A DNA stretch of 40,024 bases from Lachnospiraceae bacterium (GCA_024684215.1 JAIKXH010000050.1:1-40024); one strand, 5' to 3'. Positions 7,970 through 17,196 are shown, counted from the first letter of the stretch. The notes: generated from the letters alone by a model not told the origin. Program-made: numbers and translations.

Positions 7970-8042
7970 GTACAGCTTATATATTAAATCTTTTTGCAGC
8001 TATTATATTAAAGCCTTTATAGCTTTCATATCAAAGCTTTTT
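7970..8042 (-). repeat. three imperfect ~24-bp tandem copies at the end of purC
   Basis: Units at 8019-8042, 7996-8018 and 7970-7995 share the pattern AAA-A-GCTTTAATATAxxAGCT. The first unit includes the last two codons and the TGA of purC. A fourth, more decayed unit may follow toward purB. The copies are more diverged than those after purF. Confidence 0.75.
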
Positions 8043-8900
8043 GCCGGTAAGAAGCTCATATCCCTTGTGATAAATGTCGATGGTCTTGTTGACAACATCC
8101 TCGGGAAGAGTCCAGTTATGTCCGTCATTTGCCTTGAGCCAGTCTCTTGCAAACTGCTTGTCAAATGAAGGCTGTGAATGTCCTGCTTCATAACCGTCGG
8201 CAGGCCAGAATCTTGAGCTGTCGGGAGTGAGCATTTCATCTCCGAGCACAATATTTCCGCTTTCATCAAGTCCGAACTCAAACTTGGTATCTGCAATTAT
8301 AATGCCTTTTGTAAGAGCATAATCTGCACACTTTTTGTAGAGGGCGATAGTGTAATCACGGAGCTTTGAAGCATACTCTTCTCCCTTTCCGGGGAATCTC
8401 TCCTCAAGGTATGCAACGCTCTGTTCATAAGAGATATTCTCATCATGATCACCGATCTCAGCCTTGGTGGAAGGAGTATAAATAGGCTCAGGGAGCTTGT
8501 CGGATTCCTTTAATCCTTCGGGAAGAGTGATTCCGCATACAGTCTGAGTTTTCTGATAGCTTGCCCAGCCGCTTCCTGTGATATATCCTCTGACAATACA
8601 CTCAACCGGAAGCATAGTAAGCTTTCTGCACATCATGCTTCTTCCCTCAAATTTAGAATTTCTAAATCCTTCGGGCATATCATTTACATCTACGGAAACC
8701 ATATGATTGGGGATAATATCCTTAGTCATGTCAAACCAGAATTTTGACATCTGTGTGAGAACCTTTCCCTTATCCGTAACAGTGTTGTTTAAAATAACGT
8801 CAAAACAACTGATACGGTCTGTGGCAACGATGATGAGAGTGTCACCGTTATCATAGATCTCTCTTACTTTTCCTTCTTTAATGGGTTTTACTTCTTTCAT
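8031..8900 (-). CDS. purC: SAICAR synthetase
   Basis: PurC ligates aspartate to CAIR using ATP, giving SAICAR. The protein has the glycine-rich IKEGKVREIYD start, VATDRISCFDV, the PVECIVRGYITGSGW block, and TKAEIGDHDENIS with IIADTKFEFG near residues 175-235, all standard for the family. A frame-compatible ATG exists at 8918, but a GGAGG 11 nt ahead of the ATG at 8900 and a predicted transcription start near 8916 favour the shorter 289-aa form. It leads the purC-purB-purF-like unit. Confidence 0.93.
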   Translation of the reverse strand: MKEVKPIKEGKVREIYDNGDTLIIVATDRISCFDVILNNTVTDKGKVLTQMSKFWFDMTKDIIPNHMVSVDVNDMPEGFRNSKFEGRSMMCRKLTMLPVECIVRGYITGSGWASYQKTQTVCGITLPEGLKESDKLPEPIYTPSTKAEIGDHDENISYEQSVAYLEERFPGKGEEYASKLRDYTIALYKKCADYALTKGIIIADTKFEFGLDESGNIVLGDEMLTPDSSRFWPADGYEAGHSQPSFDKQFARDWLKANDGHNWTLPEDVVNKTIDIYHKGYELLTGKKL

Positions 8901-8921
8901 TTTTTCGGAATCCTCCATAAA

Positions 8922-8951
8922 ATATTAATAACCTTTGGTTATCGTTAACAA
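8922..8951 (-). promoter_or_regulatory. possible purC promoter with embedded inverted repeat
   Basis: On the minus strand, TTGTTA (8946-8951) and TAATAT (8922-8927) are 18 nt apart. The spacer contains a perfect 6-bp inverted repeat ATAACC-AAA-GGTTAT (8928-8942), which could be an operator. A weak alternative is a minimal terminator for the upstream operon. Confidence 0.4.
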
Positions 8952-8965
8952 GTTACAGTTTTTAG

Positions 8966-10126
8966 CTACGCCTCTTTGCTATTCAAAAGCTCTATTATTT
9001 CTCCGGCGTATTCGGGGTAAAGCTTTGCAATATCTTCTATTTCCTGCTTAGCATCTTCCGCAAGTTTTTTATTGTAATCGATCTGCTCTCTTACTCTTTG
9101 CCTTCTTATTATCAGTTCGTGCCTTATTTCAACCATTTCACGCTGGTCCTTTAAGGCTTCTATCTGATAAAGCCATCTGTCAGGGTATTTTACCCTATAT
9201 CCGGACAAAAGCTCAACAAGATGCTTTTGGAAATATTCACTTTGTGCCTGAGCCTCTGTAAACTGGCGCCTTTCCTCTTTCTCAAGCTGATAGGCTTTCC
9301 AGAGTTTTTCAAGTTTCTCACCGTTTTCGACATGATATTTGACATACAGATATTCCAATAGCTTTCTGTTGTTTACATATCTGATCTTTACTGTATTTTG
9401 AAGTGAGATAAGCTTATTTATCTCAACCTGAATCTGTTTTGATTCCTTTACCGCATCCATATATTTTATGGCGGTTACGGCTGCGGCTATCGCCACAAGA
9501 GCGGTAGCAAGAAAATACCCTATAAATACATTTAAATCGAGTGCAAACTGGAAAAACAAAAGAAGCAACATACAAAATATATAAGCGCTTATAAAAATAT
9601 AAGCCATGCCTTTATAATTGCTCATATTCTTTTGATTTTCACTTTTTCTGTACAGTCTGGCCTGACGCTCTCCGTCCAGTCTTCTTAGATCCCTCTTTAC
9701 GGCGATTCCGTACTTTTCGGCCTCGCGGATCTTTGCTATACCTTCCTCAACTTCCTGCTCACGCTTTTTTAAAGTGTAATATTCAATATCCGTCATCCTG
9801 CTTTTGCGGTCACGGTACTTTTGAATCTCGGCGCTGTAAGCCGTAAGCTGATTTGCCACAGCTTCAATCTCGGTTTTTTTCTCCGGAGGAAGCTCATCTA
9901 TCTCATCCGCATCCGTCAGATAATCCGTTACAAGCTGATACTCTCCCGCGAGAAGTTCCACCTCTCTTGAGGATTCCTCCATCTGGTCGAGGCAATCCAT
10001 AAAATATCTGCTCCGGTCCTCGGGGTTTGAAAGATTGACTCCGTTTCGGCCCTGCAAAAAACCGTCGTCTGAATCTTCGTTATTCTTTTTTGAAAACAGT
10101 AAAGCAAGCTTTTTAAATATATTCAT
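8966..10126 (-). CDS. coiled-coil membrane protein of the DUF5716/5717 operon
   Basis: This 386-aa protein belongs to no family I recognise. It has a basic N-terminus and a long charged helical region from about 35 to 165 with heptad-like spacing. Two adjacent hydrophobic segments follow at about 173-195 and 198-222. A second charged coiled-coil region runs to the C-terminus. There is no signal peptide, so both helical domains are predicted to face the cytosol, linked by a membrane hairpin. Its ATG overlaps the stop of the TPR gene (ATGA), which implies coupled translation. It is the last gene of the four-gene unit and probably its membrane anchor (inference). Confidence 0.8.
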   Translation of the reverse strand: MNIFKKLALLFSKKNNEDSDDGFLQGRNGVNLSNPEDRSRYFMDCLDQMEESSREVELLAGEYQLVTDYLTDADEIDELPPEKKTEIEAVANQLTAYSAEIQKYRDRKSRMTDIEYYTLKKREQEVEEGIAKIREAEKYGIAVKRDLRRLDGERQARLYRKSENQKNMSNYKGMAYIFISAYIFCMLLLLFFQFALDLNVFIGYFLATALVAIAAAVTAIKYMDAVKESKQIQVEINKLISLQNTVKIRYVNNRKLLEYLYVKYHVENGEKLEKLWKAYQLEKEERRQFTEAQAQSEYFQKHLVELLSGYRVKYPDRWLYQIEALKDQREMVEIRHELIIRRQRVREQIDYNKKLAEDAKQEIEDIAKLYPEYAGEIIELLNSKEA

Positions 10127-10980
10127 ACACTCACATTTTCTCTGTAACTGTCTTTTAGGCCTTTAAGAATACGGTCGTTTTCCTCGTAGTATTTATAAGC
10201 CTCGTCGGTATCTCTCATCTGTCTTCTCAGCTTAAGCTGATGTGTCTCTGCCAAAGACTCCCAATCGTTTTTGATTGTCTCTATGGTCTTTTCAAGCCTG
10301 AGCGTATCATCTCTGCTTTCGGTCATTCCCGCGGCAAAAGCTATATAATCGCTGTCGGAAAGCCCCATTCTCTTTGCTGCAATAAATGCCAGGAAATGTT
10401 CTCTGTTTCCGTCAAGCTTATAAGCTTCGTTAAACGAATCCGCAGCCTTTTCATAGAGCATAAGTCCCGTATATGCCACGCCAAGATTGTGATATATGGC
10501 AGCCAATACATCAATCCCCGGAAGGATCATCGTATTGTTTTCACTGACATAATTCCACTTGTCTATTAAAGCGCTGTAGCCTCTTACAGCAGATACATAT
10601 TTTTTCTTGGACACAAGGTAATCGATCTGGCTTTTGTGCCTTTCTATAGCGGAAAGACCGGTGTTTTTCTTTAATACCTTTCTCACAGAATCGATATAAT
10701 ACATATCCTGAAGTCCGGTGTATTCCATTATCAGACATACAAATGTGCTGACGGAACCCTGTCTTTGGATAATGGCATGCATCTGCGTAGCCAGTTCCGG
10801 GAGCTTGCACTCATATTCAACCCACTCCGCCAAGGATCTGTTCATAATGGACCTGTCCACAAGTACAGCGTTTTCACCAAGCAGATAGCAAAGCTCCTCA
10901 ACACAGTATACAGGAGCATCCAGTCCCGGAATAATATATGGAGTTTTCGCGTATTTTCCTACTGAAATGGTTACACGCAT
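10123..10980 (-). CDS. TPR-repeat protein of the DUF5716/5717 operon
   Basis: The protein is about 285 aa. The N-terminal ~100 residues (MRVTISVGKYAKTPYIIPGL ... VEELCYLLGENA) form a domain I do not recognise. From about 120 on it is helical. The helix pair around IYHNLGVAYTGLMLYEKAADSFNEAYKLD matches the TPR pattern, and a charged helix ends the protein. The frame is open to a TTG at 11004. I chose the ATG at 10980 because the upstream codons look non-conserved, though its AAGG site is rather distant. It lies between the Hsp70-like and coiled-coil genes. An adaptor role is inference. Confidence 0.82.
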   Translation of the reverse strand: MRVTISVGKYAKTPYIIPGLDAPVYCVEELCYLLGENAVLVDRSIMNRSLAEWVEYECKLPELATQMHAIIQRQGSVSTFVCLIMEYTGLQDMYYIDSVRKVLKKNTGLSAIERHKSQIDYLVSKKKYVSAVRGYSALIDKWNYVSENNTMILPGIDVLAAIYHNLGVAYTGLMLYEKAADSFNEAYKLDGNREHFLAFIAAKRMGLSDSDYIAFAAGMTESRDDTLRLEKTIETIKNDWESLAETHQLKLRRQMRDTDEAYKYYEENDRILKGLKDSYRENVSV

Positions 10981-11007
10981 TTTACTTAAGGTCAATCCTT
11001 TCAAAAA

Positions 11008-12297
11008 TTACTGGATTGGAATCTCTTCTCTCCAGATTTTATGGGTAGATGGTCTGAACTCTCCGAATCCCAGATCCTCGATCTCAGCTATAAGAATCTT
11101 TTCACTTTCCATATAAAGCTTACATCTGAGCCTTGTGATCTTCATTGAAAAATCATCGAGTGTTATTCTGGCGATTCTGTCGCCCGCACCCACCAAAGAG
11201 CGGATAATAAACTCAATATAATCCCCGTCCTGAATATAAAACTCAAAGGTTTCGTTTGCATCATACCAGCTTACTCCGGCATCAAGTATTGCAAAATACG
11301 TCTCATCATTTTGGTTTAGAATATTCATACCGATATTCGCCGTCAATTTATCATTGCCGAGGAATATATTCTTTTTCTCTATGGGCTGTGAAAGATTTCT
11401 GTCTATAAGTCCGTAGCAGGCACCCTTACTGTATAAATTGGAACCCTGAAATACCCTGTATTTGCTGCAAAGATATTTTTTTGATTCCTTCATCCATACA
11501 TCATCATATCCGGAACCGATCAAAAATACACTTGTGGTATCTTCTATCTCGCAGGCTTCCTTGGCTATATTCATAAAAGTACGGTCAAGCTGAATAAGTT
11601 CGTAATCCGTATCGGATGAATTATCCCTGCTGCCTCCAGGCATCGGATAGTGCTTTTCATCAATATAGACGACCACGGGAATCGTACCGAAATTCGATTC
11701 CATGCGGTATGCCGTTATCTCATCATTTTCATACTCTAAAAGTATGCTTCCGTTTCTCCAGAGTTCATCGGGCTGGTGAGTCATGAAATGATAATAGCTC
11801 TCCATCCTGCTCTGGAAATATATCTTTTCGGTCTTTAATTTAAGCAGTGAAACTGCTTCTTTTAATACGCCTATGTTCTCGTATGTGAGGTTCTCCGCGG
11901 TAAAGAGCACTCCGGCAACTCTGTCGGAATACACCGCTGTTACAAGCGACATACATCTTTTAATATACAAAGCGAGGAGTGACACCGGCTGGTAAGGCAC
12001 CTGATCCACCAATATAGGAGCACCGCGTCTTGCCAAAGTAAGCAAATGGTCCACAAGTATTCCGTCTTCATCCTTTGCGTGTTCTATAGCTTCTCTTCCG
12101 TAGAACCATTGGTTAACGCCTTCGCGTTTACAAAGGGCCGTGGGAATATTGTAATCCTCTTCACCTGTTGTGAGCGATACGGTCTCCACGGTTTTGCCGT
12201 CATGTGAAAAACTGATCTGGCAAAAATTATCTCCAATGTTAAAGCCGACAAATATTTTATTGTTACCTCCCGACATAAAGCCCGGCAACTTGATCAT
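11008..12297 (-). CDS. Hsp70/actin-fold-like protein (DUF5716-like)
   Basis: This 429-aa protein resembles a divergent DnaK. FVGFNIGDNFCQISF at the N-terminus matches the phosphate-1 strand pair (DLGTTNS-like, Asp changed to Asn). IPTAL...WFYGREAIEHA matches the TPS..G..A region, and VFLIGSGYDD with SKGACYGL matches the adenosine/GG region. A C-terminal beta-rich segment from about 320 (SLVGAGDRIARITLDDF) is like an Hsp70 substrate-binding sandwich. The phosphate-2 glycines are absent, so ATP hydrolysis is doubtful. From memory it corresponds to DUF5716. A TAGGAG site precedes the ATG, 11 nt after the large upstream gene. Confidence 0.8.
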   Translation of the reverse strand: MIKLPGFMSGGNNKIFVGFNIGDNFCQISFSHDGKTVETVSLTTGEEDYNIPTALCKREGVNQWFYGREAIEHAKDEDGILVDHLLTLARRGAPILVDQVPYQPVSLLALYIKRCMSLVTAVYSDRVAGVLFTAENLTYENIGVLKEAVSLLKLKTEKIYFQSRMESYYHFMTHQPDELWRNGSILLEYENDEITAYRMESNFGTIPVVVYIDEKHYPMPGGSRDNSSDTDYELIQLDRTFMNIAKEACEIEDTTSVFLIGSGYDDVWMKESKKYLCSKYRVFQGSNLYSKGACYGLIDRNLSQPIEKKNIFLGNDKLTANIGMNILNQNDETYFAILDAGVSWYDANETFEFYIQDGDYIEFIIRSLVGAGDRIARITLDDFSMKITRLRCKLYMESEKILIAEIEDLGFGEFRPSTHKIWREEIPIQ

Positions 12298-12308
12298 TGG
12301 TACTACTC

Positions 12309-15300
12309 CTACAACAGTCTGAATAATTCTTCGTTCATGTATCTGCGGAGATTATAGTCCTCATATTGGCTGTCAAATCTTCCGTAGTCTTTGGTTGTAT
12401 TGCTTATAAGCATATCGTTTATGCGCATATAGAGGTTTTTCTTGTCGTTTCCCATAGTGTTGTTACAAGAAACCTGTCCGTTGTCGGAAAGTGACGCCTC
12501 GTCATCGCCCTCTTCCGTAATGTAATACTGAAGAGTCTCTCCGAAAAATAAAATGAAATCTTTAAAACAAATACCGCCGCATACTTCTCTCATATTTTCC
12601 GAAGCGTAATCATAAGACTCAGTATTTCCGTTTTCATATACGTAATGAATCTTAGCGCTCTTTCCGGATTTAATACGATAATCTATAATGGTGCGGTCCT
12701 GTATCTCTCCGAGGATAATATCGCACTTAGCCTTGTTTTGGGGATTTTTAAATACCCCGGGACCAAGGAATTTTTTAAAGAAGCCAAGATATATTCTGTC
12801 TCTTATCTCAGTCTTTAAGAAAGCGATCACTATCTCTTCGGCTTCGTCATCCATCTCATACGGTCTCTCGGAATAATACTTTAAAAAGGCAAGTCTCGAC
12901 GGGAGCGCAACTTCAAGTTTACTCCTGTAAATCGACGCTATCGCTTCGTTGATATTCTTATCCTCTGCCGCTCTTCCGGCCAAATATCTGTATGAAGCCT
13001 GTATTATTACAGCTCTTGATATATCCGCGGTGGGATCATATAAGACGCATTCCTTTGCGATCTCATTTATCTCAGGGATGTACATATCACTGTGAAGATG
13101 TCTTGTAATAATCCGCCTGTCTATATCTATCAGAGGTAAATTGTATTCCTTTAGGGCTTTTCTGATTTCCACAAGTTCCCTGGAAGAGCCTCTAAAATTC
13201 TTTGCAAGGAACTCTAATATGAGTGAGTCCGCATTGTTCTCTCTAAATACATGGATGGCAGCTGCGAGCATGGAATTTTCATATGCACTCTCGTCGTAAG
13301 TTCCGTCTCCTTTGCCGATTTCTTTGATCTCCCTGTCAAGGAATCTCTTGAGATTTACCTTACCGACAAAATAGGGACCGAATCTGATCAGCCAATCTCT
13401 GATAACCTCCATATATCCGAATCTGTACAGATGAGGGAAAAGTCTTCCCATCTGCTCAGCGGTAAGTCCCTCACTTCCTAACATTCTAAAGCATCTTGAG
13501 AAGGAGTTTTCATCATCGTGATTACTGTAATACTCCATAGCCAAAGTAAGCATATTTCGTCTGATGTACGGTCTTATCTTCTCCGATTCGCCAAGCTGCA
13601 TAAATCTTGACACATTTCCGGATGTAACGGTAACAGTGCTGTTCCCCGTTCCCACAATATGCATATTAAGTCTCTCGTTGTCCCAGACAAGGTTCGTAAC
13701 AACCTGGAGATATTTTGACATCGGCATGAGATCTGTTTCGGAAAACTTAACCGAATTGATATATCTGTTGCCCTTTGAATCCTCAAATACAATGATATAT
13801 CCTCTGCCGTATGCGCATACGGCTCCCTCACCTTCTTTAAGTTCATATACGAAAGGCGATATGCATCCTTTTTGATATACATAGGCTCTTTCGAAATCTT
13901 TTCTCTCACAAACTACCCATTTCGAGAAAAGGATATTTGATATATGTATCGCCTGCTGCCTGCTGATGAGGTCAGGGCGAAAAACATCAGAATAAATAAC
14001 TGCCAAATGTTTGTTTACATTGCCCTTTGCAATCTCCGCATTTGCGAAAAATTCCATATTGGCAATGCTTGCTTCATAAAGTTCCTCGTATTTATCCTTA
14101 TGAGTGATGATGTAGTAATAAAAATATGCCAGCTGGTCTGCACCCAGATTATTTCTGTATCCGAAATACATAAGCACAACAAGTGGGATGTCCTCGTCAG
14201 CGTCCAAATCTATAGACTGGATAAAATACTCAAAAAGTCCGGTAAGTTTTATGTCCTTTTCTATAGCTTTCCTGTACCATGCATTGGCAACTTTATCAAT
14301 ACGATTTGCGTATATCAGCTGTGCACATATTTCCTGTAAAATCCTTATATCGTCATACTGCTCATACAAAAGCTCGAGCATATGAATATGCACATTGTTT
14401 CCGGTTTTGGTCCTCTGTGAAAAAGAAAGAACCATCTCGAGACATTTTTGATTTACAACGCCTCTTTTTGCGCCGAAATACACGGTCTGGATGAGAAATG
14501 AATCCATCTTTTTGGCGACCATGGGATTTTCATTCAAGGTTTTTATACCCTCGTAGTATATAACCGCGCTTCGGCTTCCGGCCTCAAAAAGTTTTTCCAA
14601 AAGACTCCACCTTGTATAGGTGTTTGCATTATATGTGGTGGGAAGCAGCAAAGCTATAAAGCCAATCTGCCAGTTGGAAGGTGCTTTTTTCAAAATTGCC
14701 TCAACCTTAGTAGCGGCAACCTTGGTGAATTCTTTATCCTGCTTGACTAAAGAGGCGGTAAGCCAATGATAAGCATATGCCTCCAAAAGCTTTTCCCCTT
14801 TAAGGGATCCCTCCCTCTCATCGTGCTCGATTATCTCCGCAGCCTGATCAACAAGCCATCCTGCCTCGTTATGCCTTTCCTCTATGCATAAAAGTCTTGC
14901 TTTAAATAATCTTACATAGACATCGTTTCCGGCAAGAGCGGATAACTTTTCTACGGTCTCACCGGTCTTTTTGAACCACTCGTGCTCATCCATGAGTCCA
15001 AGTCCGCGGAGAATATAATCCCTCGTGATGGTCTCAAGAAGAATCGCCTTTGACCTGGTGGCTTTTTGCGTAATGACCTCGGAACGTCCTTTAACGACCA
15101 CGGGGATTTCCAGGCGGGCAAAATTATTTTTAAGGATTATTCTGCCTTCTCTTCTACCCTTTAAGCATTTGTCGGTATCTATAAACAGCTTTAAAGTGCA
15201 TACATTTCCGGTAAAATCGGTATCACTGAGGACTTCTCTCCTTGTGAGCAAAAAGTCCCCTTCAATTTCTATATCTATATTCGAGTAACTCCATCCGTTT

Positions 15301-15965
15301 CTGAGGATTTCGATTTCTCTCTCAGCCAGGCGCTCTGAATATTCAACGCCCAAGATGGCTGTCTCGAAAGTTTTCTTCTCGTAAAAATATTCGACCTTCG
15401 GCTTTTTTCCTGTGCCGAGTAGGAATTCTTCAAGATTTTGAGAGTTGCCGGGATTGGCAGAAAGTGCTAGATACATTCCCATGAAATACTCGTCGCTTCC
15501 GCTGAGTATTCCCTTAAATTTGGGTGAATAAAATAAGTCAATGGCTTCGTTCCAATTATCTTTTGCAAGATTCACAAAGCTGAATAAATTTCTGATACGG
15601 CCCGCTGAGGATTCCAACTCTCCGGGTTCAATGCGTACATCAAAGGGAACGGACGATTCACCATGATCGCTTATAATGCTGAAATACCCCTTTATCTCAT
15701 CGCCCGGTTTGCATAAATCTCCGTGGAAATGATATGAAACAATCATCTCTGTGCCCGCAATCTCAGGATTAAGTACTTCCATCCTAAGGTCGGATGAGAT
15801 AACAAAAGCATCCGCCACACTTCCGTCGGATGTGAACACTCTAAAGGAACCCTCGTAATCGCAATCACAGGATACCTCTATCTCAACCTTTGAAAGCTGG
15901 CAGTTAAGGGAGCCGGTATTTTGTATGTAATTTCCATCTAAAATCCTGCTGATTATATCCCGCAT
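12309..15965 (-). CDS. 1218-aa beta-sandwich/alpha-solenoid protein (DUF5717-like)
   Basis: The first gene of the four-gene unit encodes a very large protein with no signal peptide and no membrane segment. Residues ~20-115 and ~225-295 look like Ig-like beta domains separated by a helical stretch. Residues ~310-690 and ~800-1080 are long arrays of helical pairs resembling TPR/solenoid repeats. A beta patch lies near 700-790 (AYGRGYIIVFEDSKGNRYI) and another at 1090-1175 precedes an acidic tail. From memory the family is DUF5717, found in Lachnospiraceae and of unknown role. A scaffold for the Hsp70-like partner is a reasonable guess. The ATG is preceded by GGGGAA and a well-formed promoter. 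Confidence 0.82.
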   Translation of the reverse strand: MRDIISRILDGNYIQNTGSLNCQLSKVEIEVSCDCDYEGSFRVFTSDGSVADAFVISSDLRMEVLNPEIAGTEMIVSYHFHGDLCKPGDEIKGYFSIISDHGESSVPFDVRIEPGELESSAGRIRNLFSFVNLAKDNWNEAIDLFYSPKFKGILSGSDEYFMGMYLALSANPGNSQNLEEFLLGTGKKPKVEYFYEKKTFETAILGVEYSERLAEREIEILRNGWSYSNIDIEIEGDFLLTRREVLSDTDFTGNVCTLKLFIDTDKCLKGRREGRIILKNNFARLEIPVVVKGRSEVITQKATRSKAILLETITRDYILRGLGLMDEHEWFKKTGETVEKLSALAGNDVYVRLFKARLLCIEERHNEAGWLVDQAAEIIEHDEREGSLKGEKLLEAYAYHWLTASLVKQDKEFTKVAATKVEAILKKAPSNWQIGFIALLLPTTYNANTYTRWSLLEKLFEAGSRSAVIYYEGIKTLNENPMVAKKMDSFLIQTVYFGAKRGVVNQKCLEMVLSFSQRTKTGNNVHIHMLELLYEQYDDIRILQEICAQLIYANRIDKVANAWYRKAIEKDIKLTGLFEYFIQSIDLDADEDIPLVVLMYFGYRNNLGADQLAYFYYYIITHKDKYEELYEASIANMEFFANAEIAKGNVNKHLAVIYSDVFRPDLISRQQAIHISNILFSKWVVCERKDFERAYVYQKGCISPFVYELKEGEGAVCAYGRGYIIVFEDSKGNRYINSVKFSETDLMPMSKYLQVVTNLVWDNERLNMHIVGTGNSTVTVTSGNVSRFMQLGESEKIRPYIRRNMLTLAMEYYSNHDDENSFSRCFRMLGSEGLTAEQMGRLFPHLYRFGYMEVIRDWLIRFGPYFVGKVNLKRFLDREIKEIGKGDGTYDESAYENSMLAAAIHVFRENNADSLILEFLAKNFRGSSRELVEIRKALKEYNLPLIDIDRRIITRHLHSDMYIPEINEIAKECVLYDPTADISRAVIIQASYRYLAGRAAEDKNINEAIASIYRSKLEVALPSRLAFLKYYSERPYEMDDEAEEIVIAFLKTEIRDRIYLGFFKKFLGPGVFKNPQNKAKCDIILGEIQDRTIIDYRIKSGKSAKIHYVYENGNTESYDYASENMREVCGGICFKDFILFFGETLQYYITEEGDDEASLSDNGQVSCNNTMGNDKKNLYMRINDMLISNTTKDYGRFDSQYEDYNLRRYMNEELFRLL

Positions 15966-16021
15966 CGGATTCCCCGCCGTCTACAAACTATTACGGAAGT
16001 ATGCAAACTACCGCAACTTTA

Positions 16022-16050
16022 ATTATACCAAAATAAAAAGGTCTAGGCAA
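16022..16050 (-). promoter_or_regulatory. promoter of the DUF5717-Hsp70-like-TPR-coiled-coil operon
   Basis: On the minus strand, TTGCCT (16045-16050) and a perfect TATAAT (16022-16027) are 17 nt apart. The predicted start near 16015 leaves a ~50-nt leader. The -35 box lies inside the terminator stem of ilvE. Confidence 0.65.
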
Positions 16051-16081
16051 CGATTGATTGACCAACCGTAGCCCGGACCTT
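16031..16081 (-). terminator. intrinsic terminator of ilvE
   Basis: On the minus strand, an interrupted stem AAGGTC-GGC-ACG pairs across a ~14-nt loop and is followed by TTTTTATTTT. It lies 31 nt after the ilvE stop. The U-rich tail is also the spacer of the downstream promoter. Confidence 0.65.
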
Positions 16082-16112
16082 CATGTTTTTTTTGTATAAA
16101 ATTATTAGCAGA

Positions 16113-17138
16113 TTACTCGATAACGTGAATCCAGCCCTTAGGTGCCTCGATACGACCCATCTGAATGCCGGTTAAAGTCTCATAGAGTTTCTTGGTAGTA
16201 GGTCCCATTTCGGTCATGCCGCTGGGAAGACAAATCTCTTTTCCGTGATCTACTATCTTTCCTACAGGTGAAATAACGGCTGCAGTTCCGCAAAGTCCTG
16301 CCTCTGCAAAATCCTTAACCTCGTCAAAGAATACTTCTCTCTCCTCTACTTTAAGTCCGAGATACTCCTTCGCTACATAGACAAGGCTTCTTCTGGTGAT
16401 TGAAGGAAGGATGCTGTCCGACTTGGGAGTTACAACTGTTCCGTCCTTTGTTACAAAGAGGAAGTTTGCTCCGCCGGTCTCTTCTACCTTGCTTCTGGTA
16501 CCGGGATCGAGATACATGTTTTCGTCAAATCCTTCAGCATGCGCGGTAACGATTGCATGAAGGCTCATTGCATAGTTAAGTCCGGCTTTGATATGTCCGG
16601 TTCCGCGAGGTGCCGCACGGTCAAAATCACTTACCTTGATGGTAAGAGGCTTTACACCGCCCTTAAAGTAAGGACCTACAGGTGTGGTGAATACTCTGAA
16701 CATGTATTCTTCCGCAGGCTTAACACCTATAACAGGATTAGTACCCATCATATAAGGTCTGATGTAAAGAGTAGCTCCGCTTCCGTAAGGGGGAACAACA
16801 TTTTCATTGGCCTTGACTACCTTTGTGACAGCCTCAATAAATCTTCCTTCGGGAAGCACGGGCATTTCAAGACGAGCCGCTGAGCTGTTAAGTCTGTCCG
16901 CATTTAAATCGGGGCGGAATGTAACAATGTGTCCGTCCTCGGTGGTGTATGCCTTAAGGCCTTCGAAAACGGTCTGTGCATACTGAAATACACCTGCGCA
17001 CTCATTAAGTGTAATATTGGCATCGGTGGTAATCTCACCGTCGTCCCACTTACCGTCCCTGTATACAGATACATAGCGGTAATCGGTAGGAACATAGCCA
17101 AATCCAAGGTTACTCCAATCAATGTTCTTCTTTTCCAT
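16113..17138 (-). CDS. ilvE: branched-chain amino acid aminotransferase
   Basis: IlvE transfers amino groups between glutamate and the 2-oxo acids of leucine, isoleucine and valine, using pyridoxal phosphate. The 341-aa product has QTVFEGLKAY near residue 60, RPYMMGT near 130, the PLP lysine in GHIKAGLNYA (Lys184), EETGGANFLFV and the GLCGTAAVISPVG block, as in fold-type IV BCATs of the long bacterial form. The open frame begins at TTG 17141, but the ATG at 17138 has AAGGA at good spacing. It has its own promoter and terminator and appears monocistronic. Confidence 0.95.
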   Translation of the reverse strand: MEKKNIDWSNLGFGYVPTDYRYVSVYRDGKWDDGEITTDANITLNECAGVFQYAQTVFEGLKAYTTEDGHIVTFRPDLNADRLNSSAARLEMPVLPEGRFIEAVTKVVKANENVVPPYGSGATLYIRPYMMGTNPVIGVKPAEEYMFRVFTTPVGPYFKGGVKPLTIKVSDFDRAAPRGTGHIKAGLNYAMSLHAIVTAHAEGFDENMYLDPGTRSKVEETGGANFLFVTKDGTVVTPKSDSILPSITRRSLVYVAKEYLGLKVEEREVFFDEVKDFAEAGLCGTAAVISPVGKIVDHGKEICLPSGMTEMGPTTKKLYETLTGIQMGRIEAPKGWIHVIE

Positions 17139-17196
17139 CAAAGTGTCCTTCTTTCGTAATCATTTGAAATTGTGGGAAATTTCATCTTTAGATATG

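Noticed and set aside
13944-14339. 131-codon plus-strand reading frame inside the 1218-aa gene
   Set aside because: It is a shadow of a well-supported minus-strand gene with its own promoter and start site.
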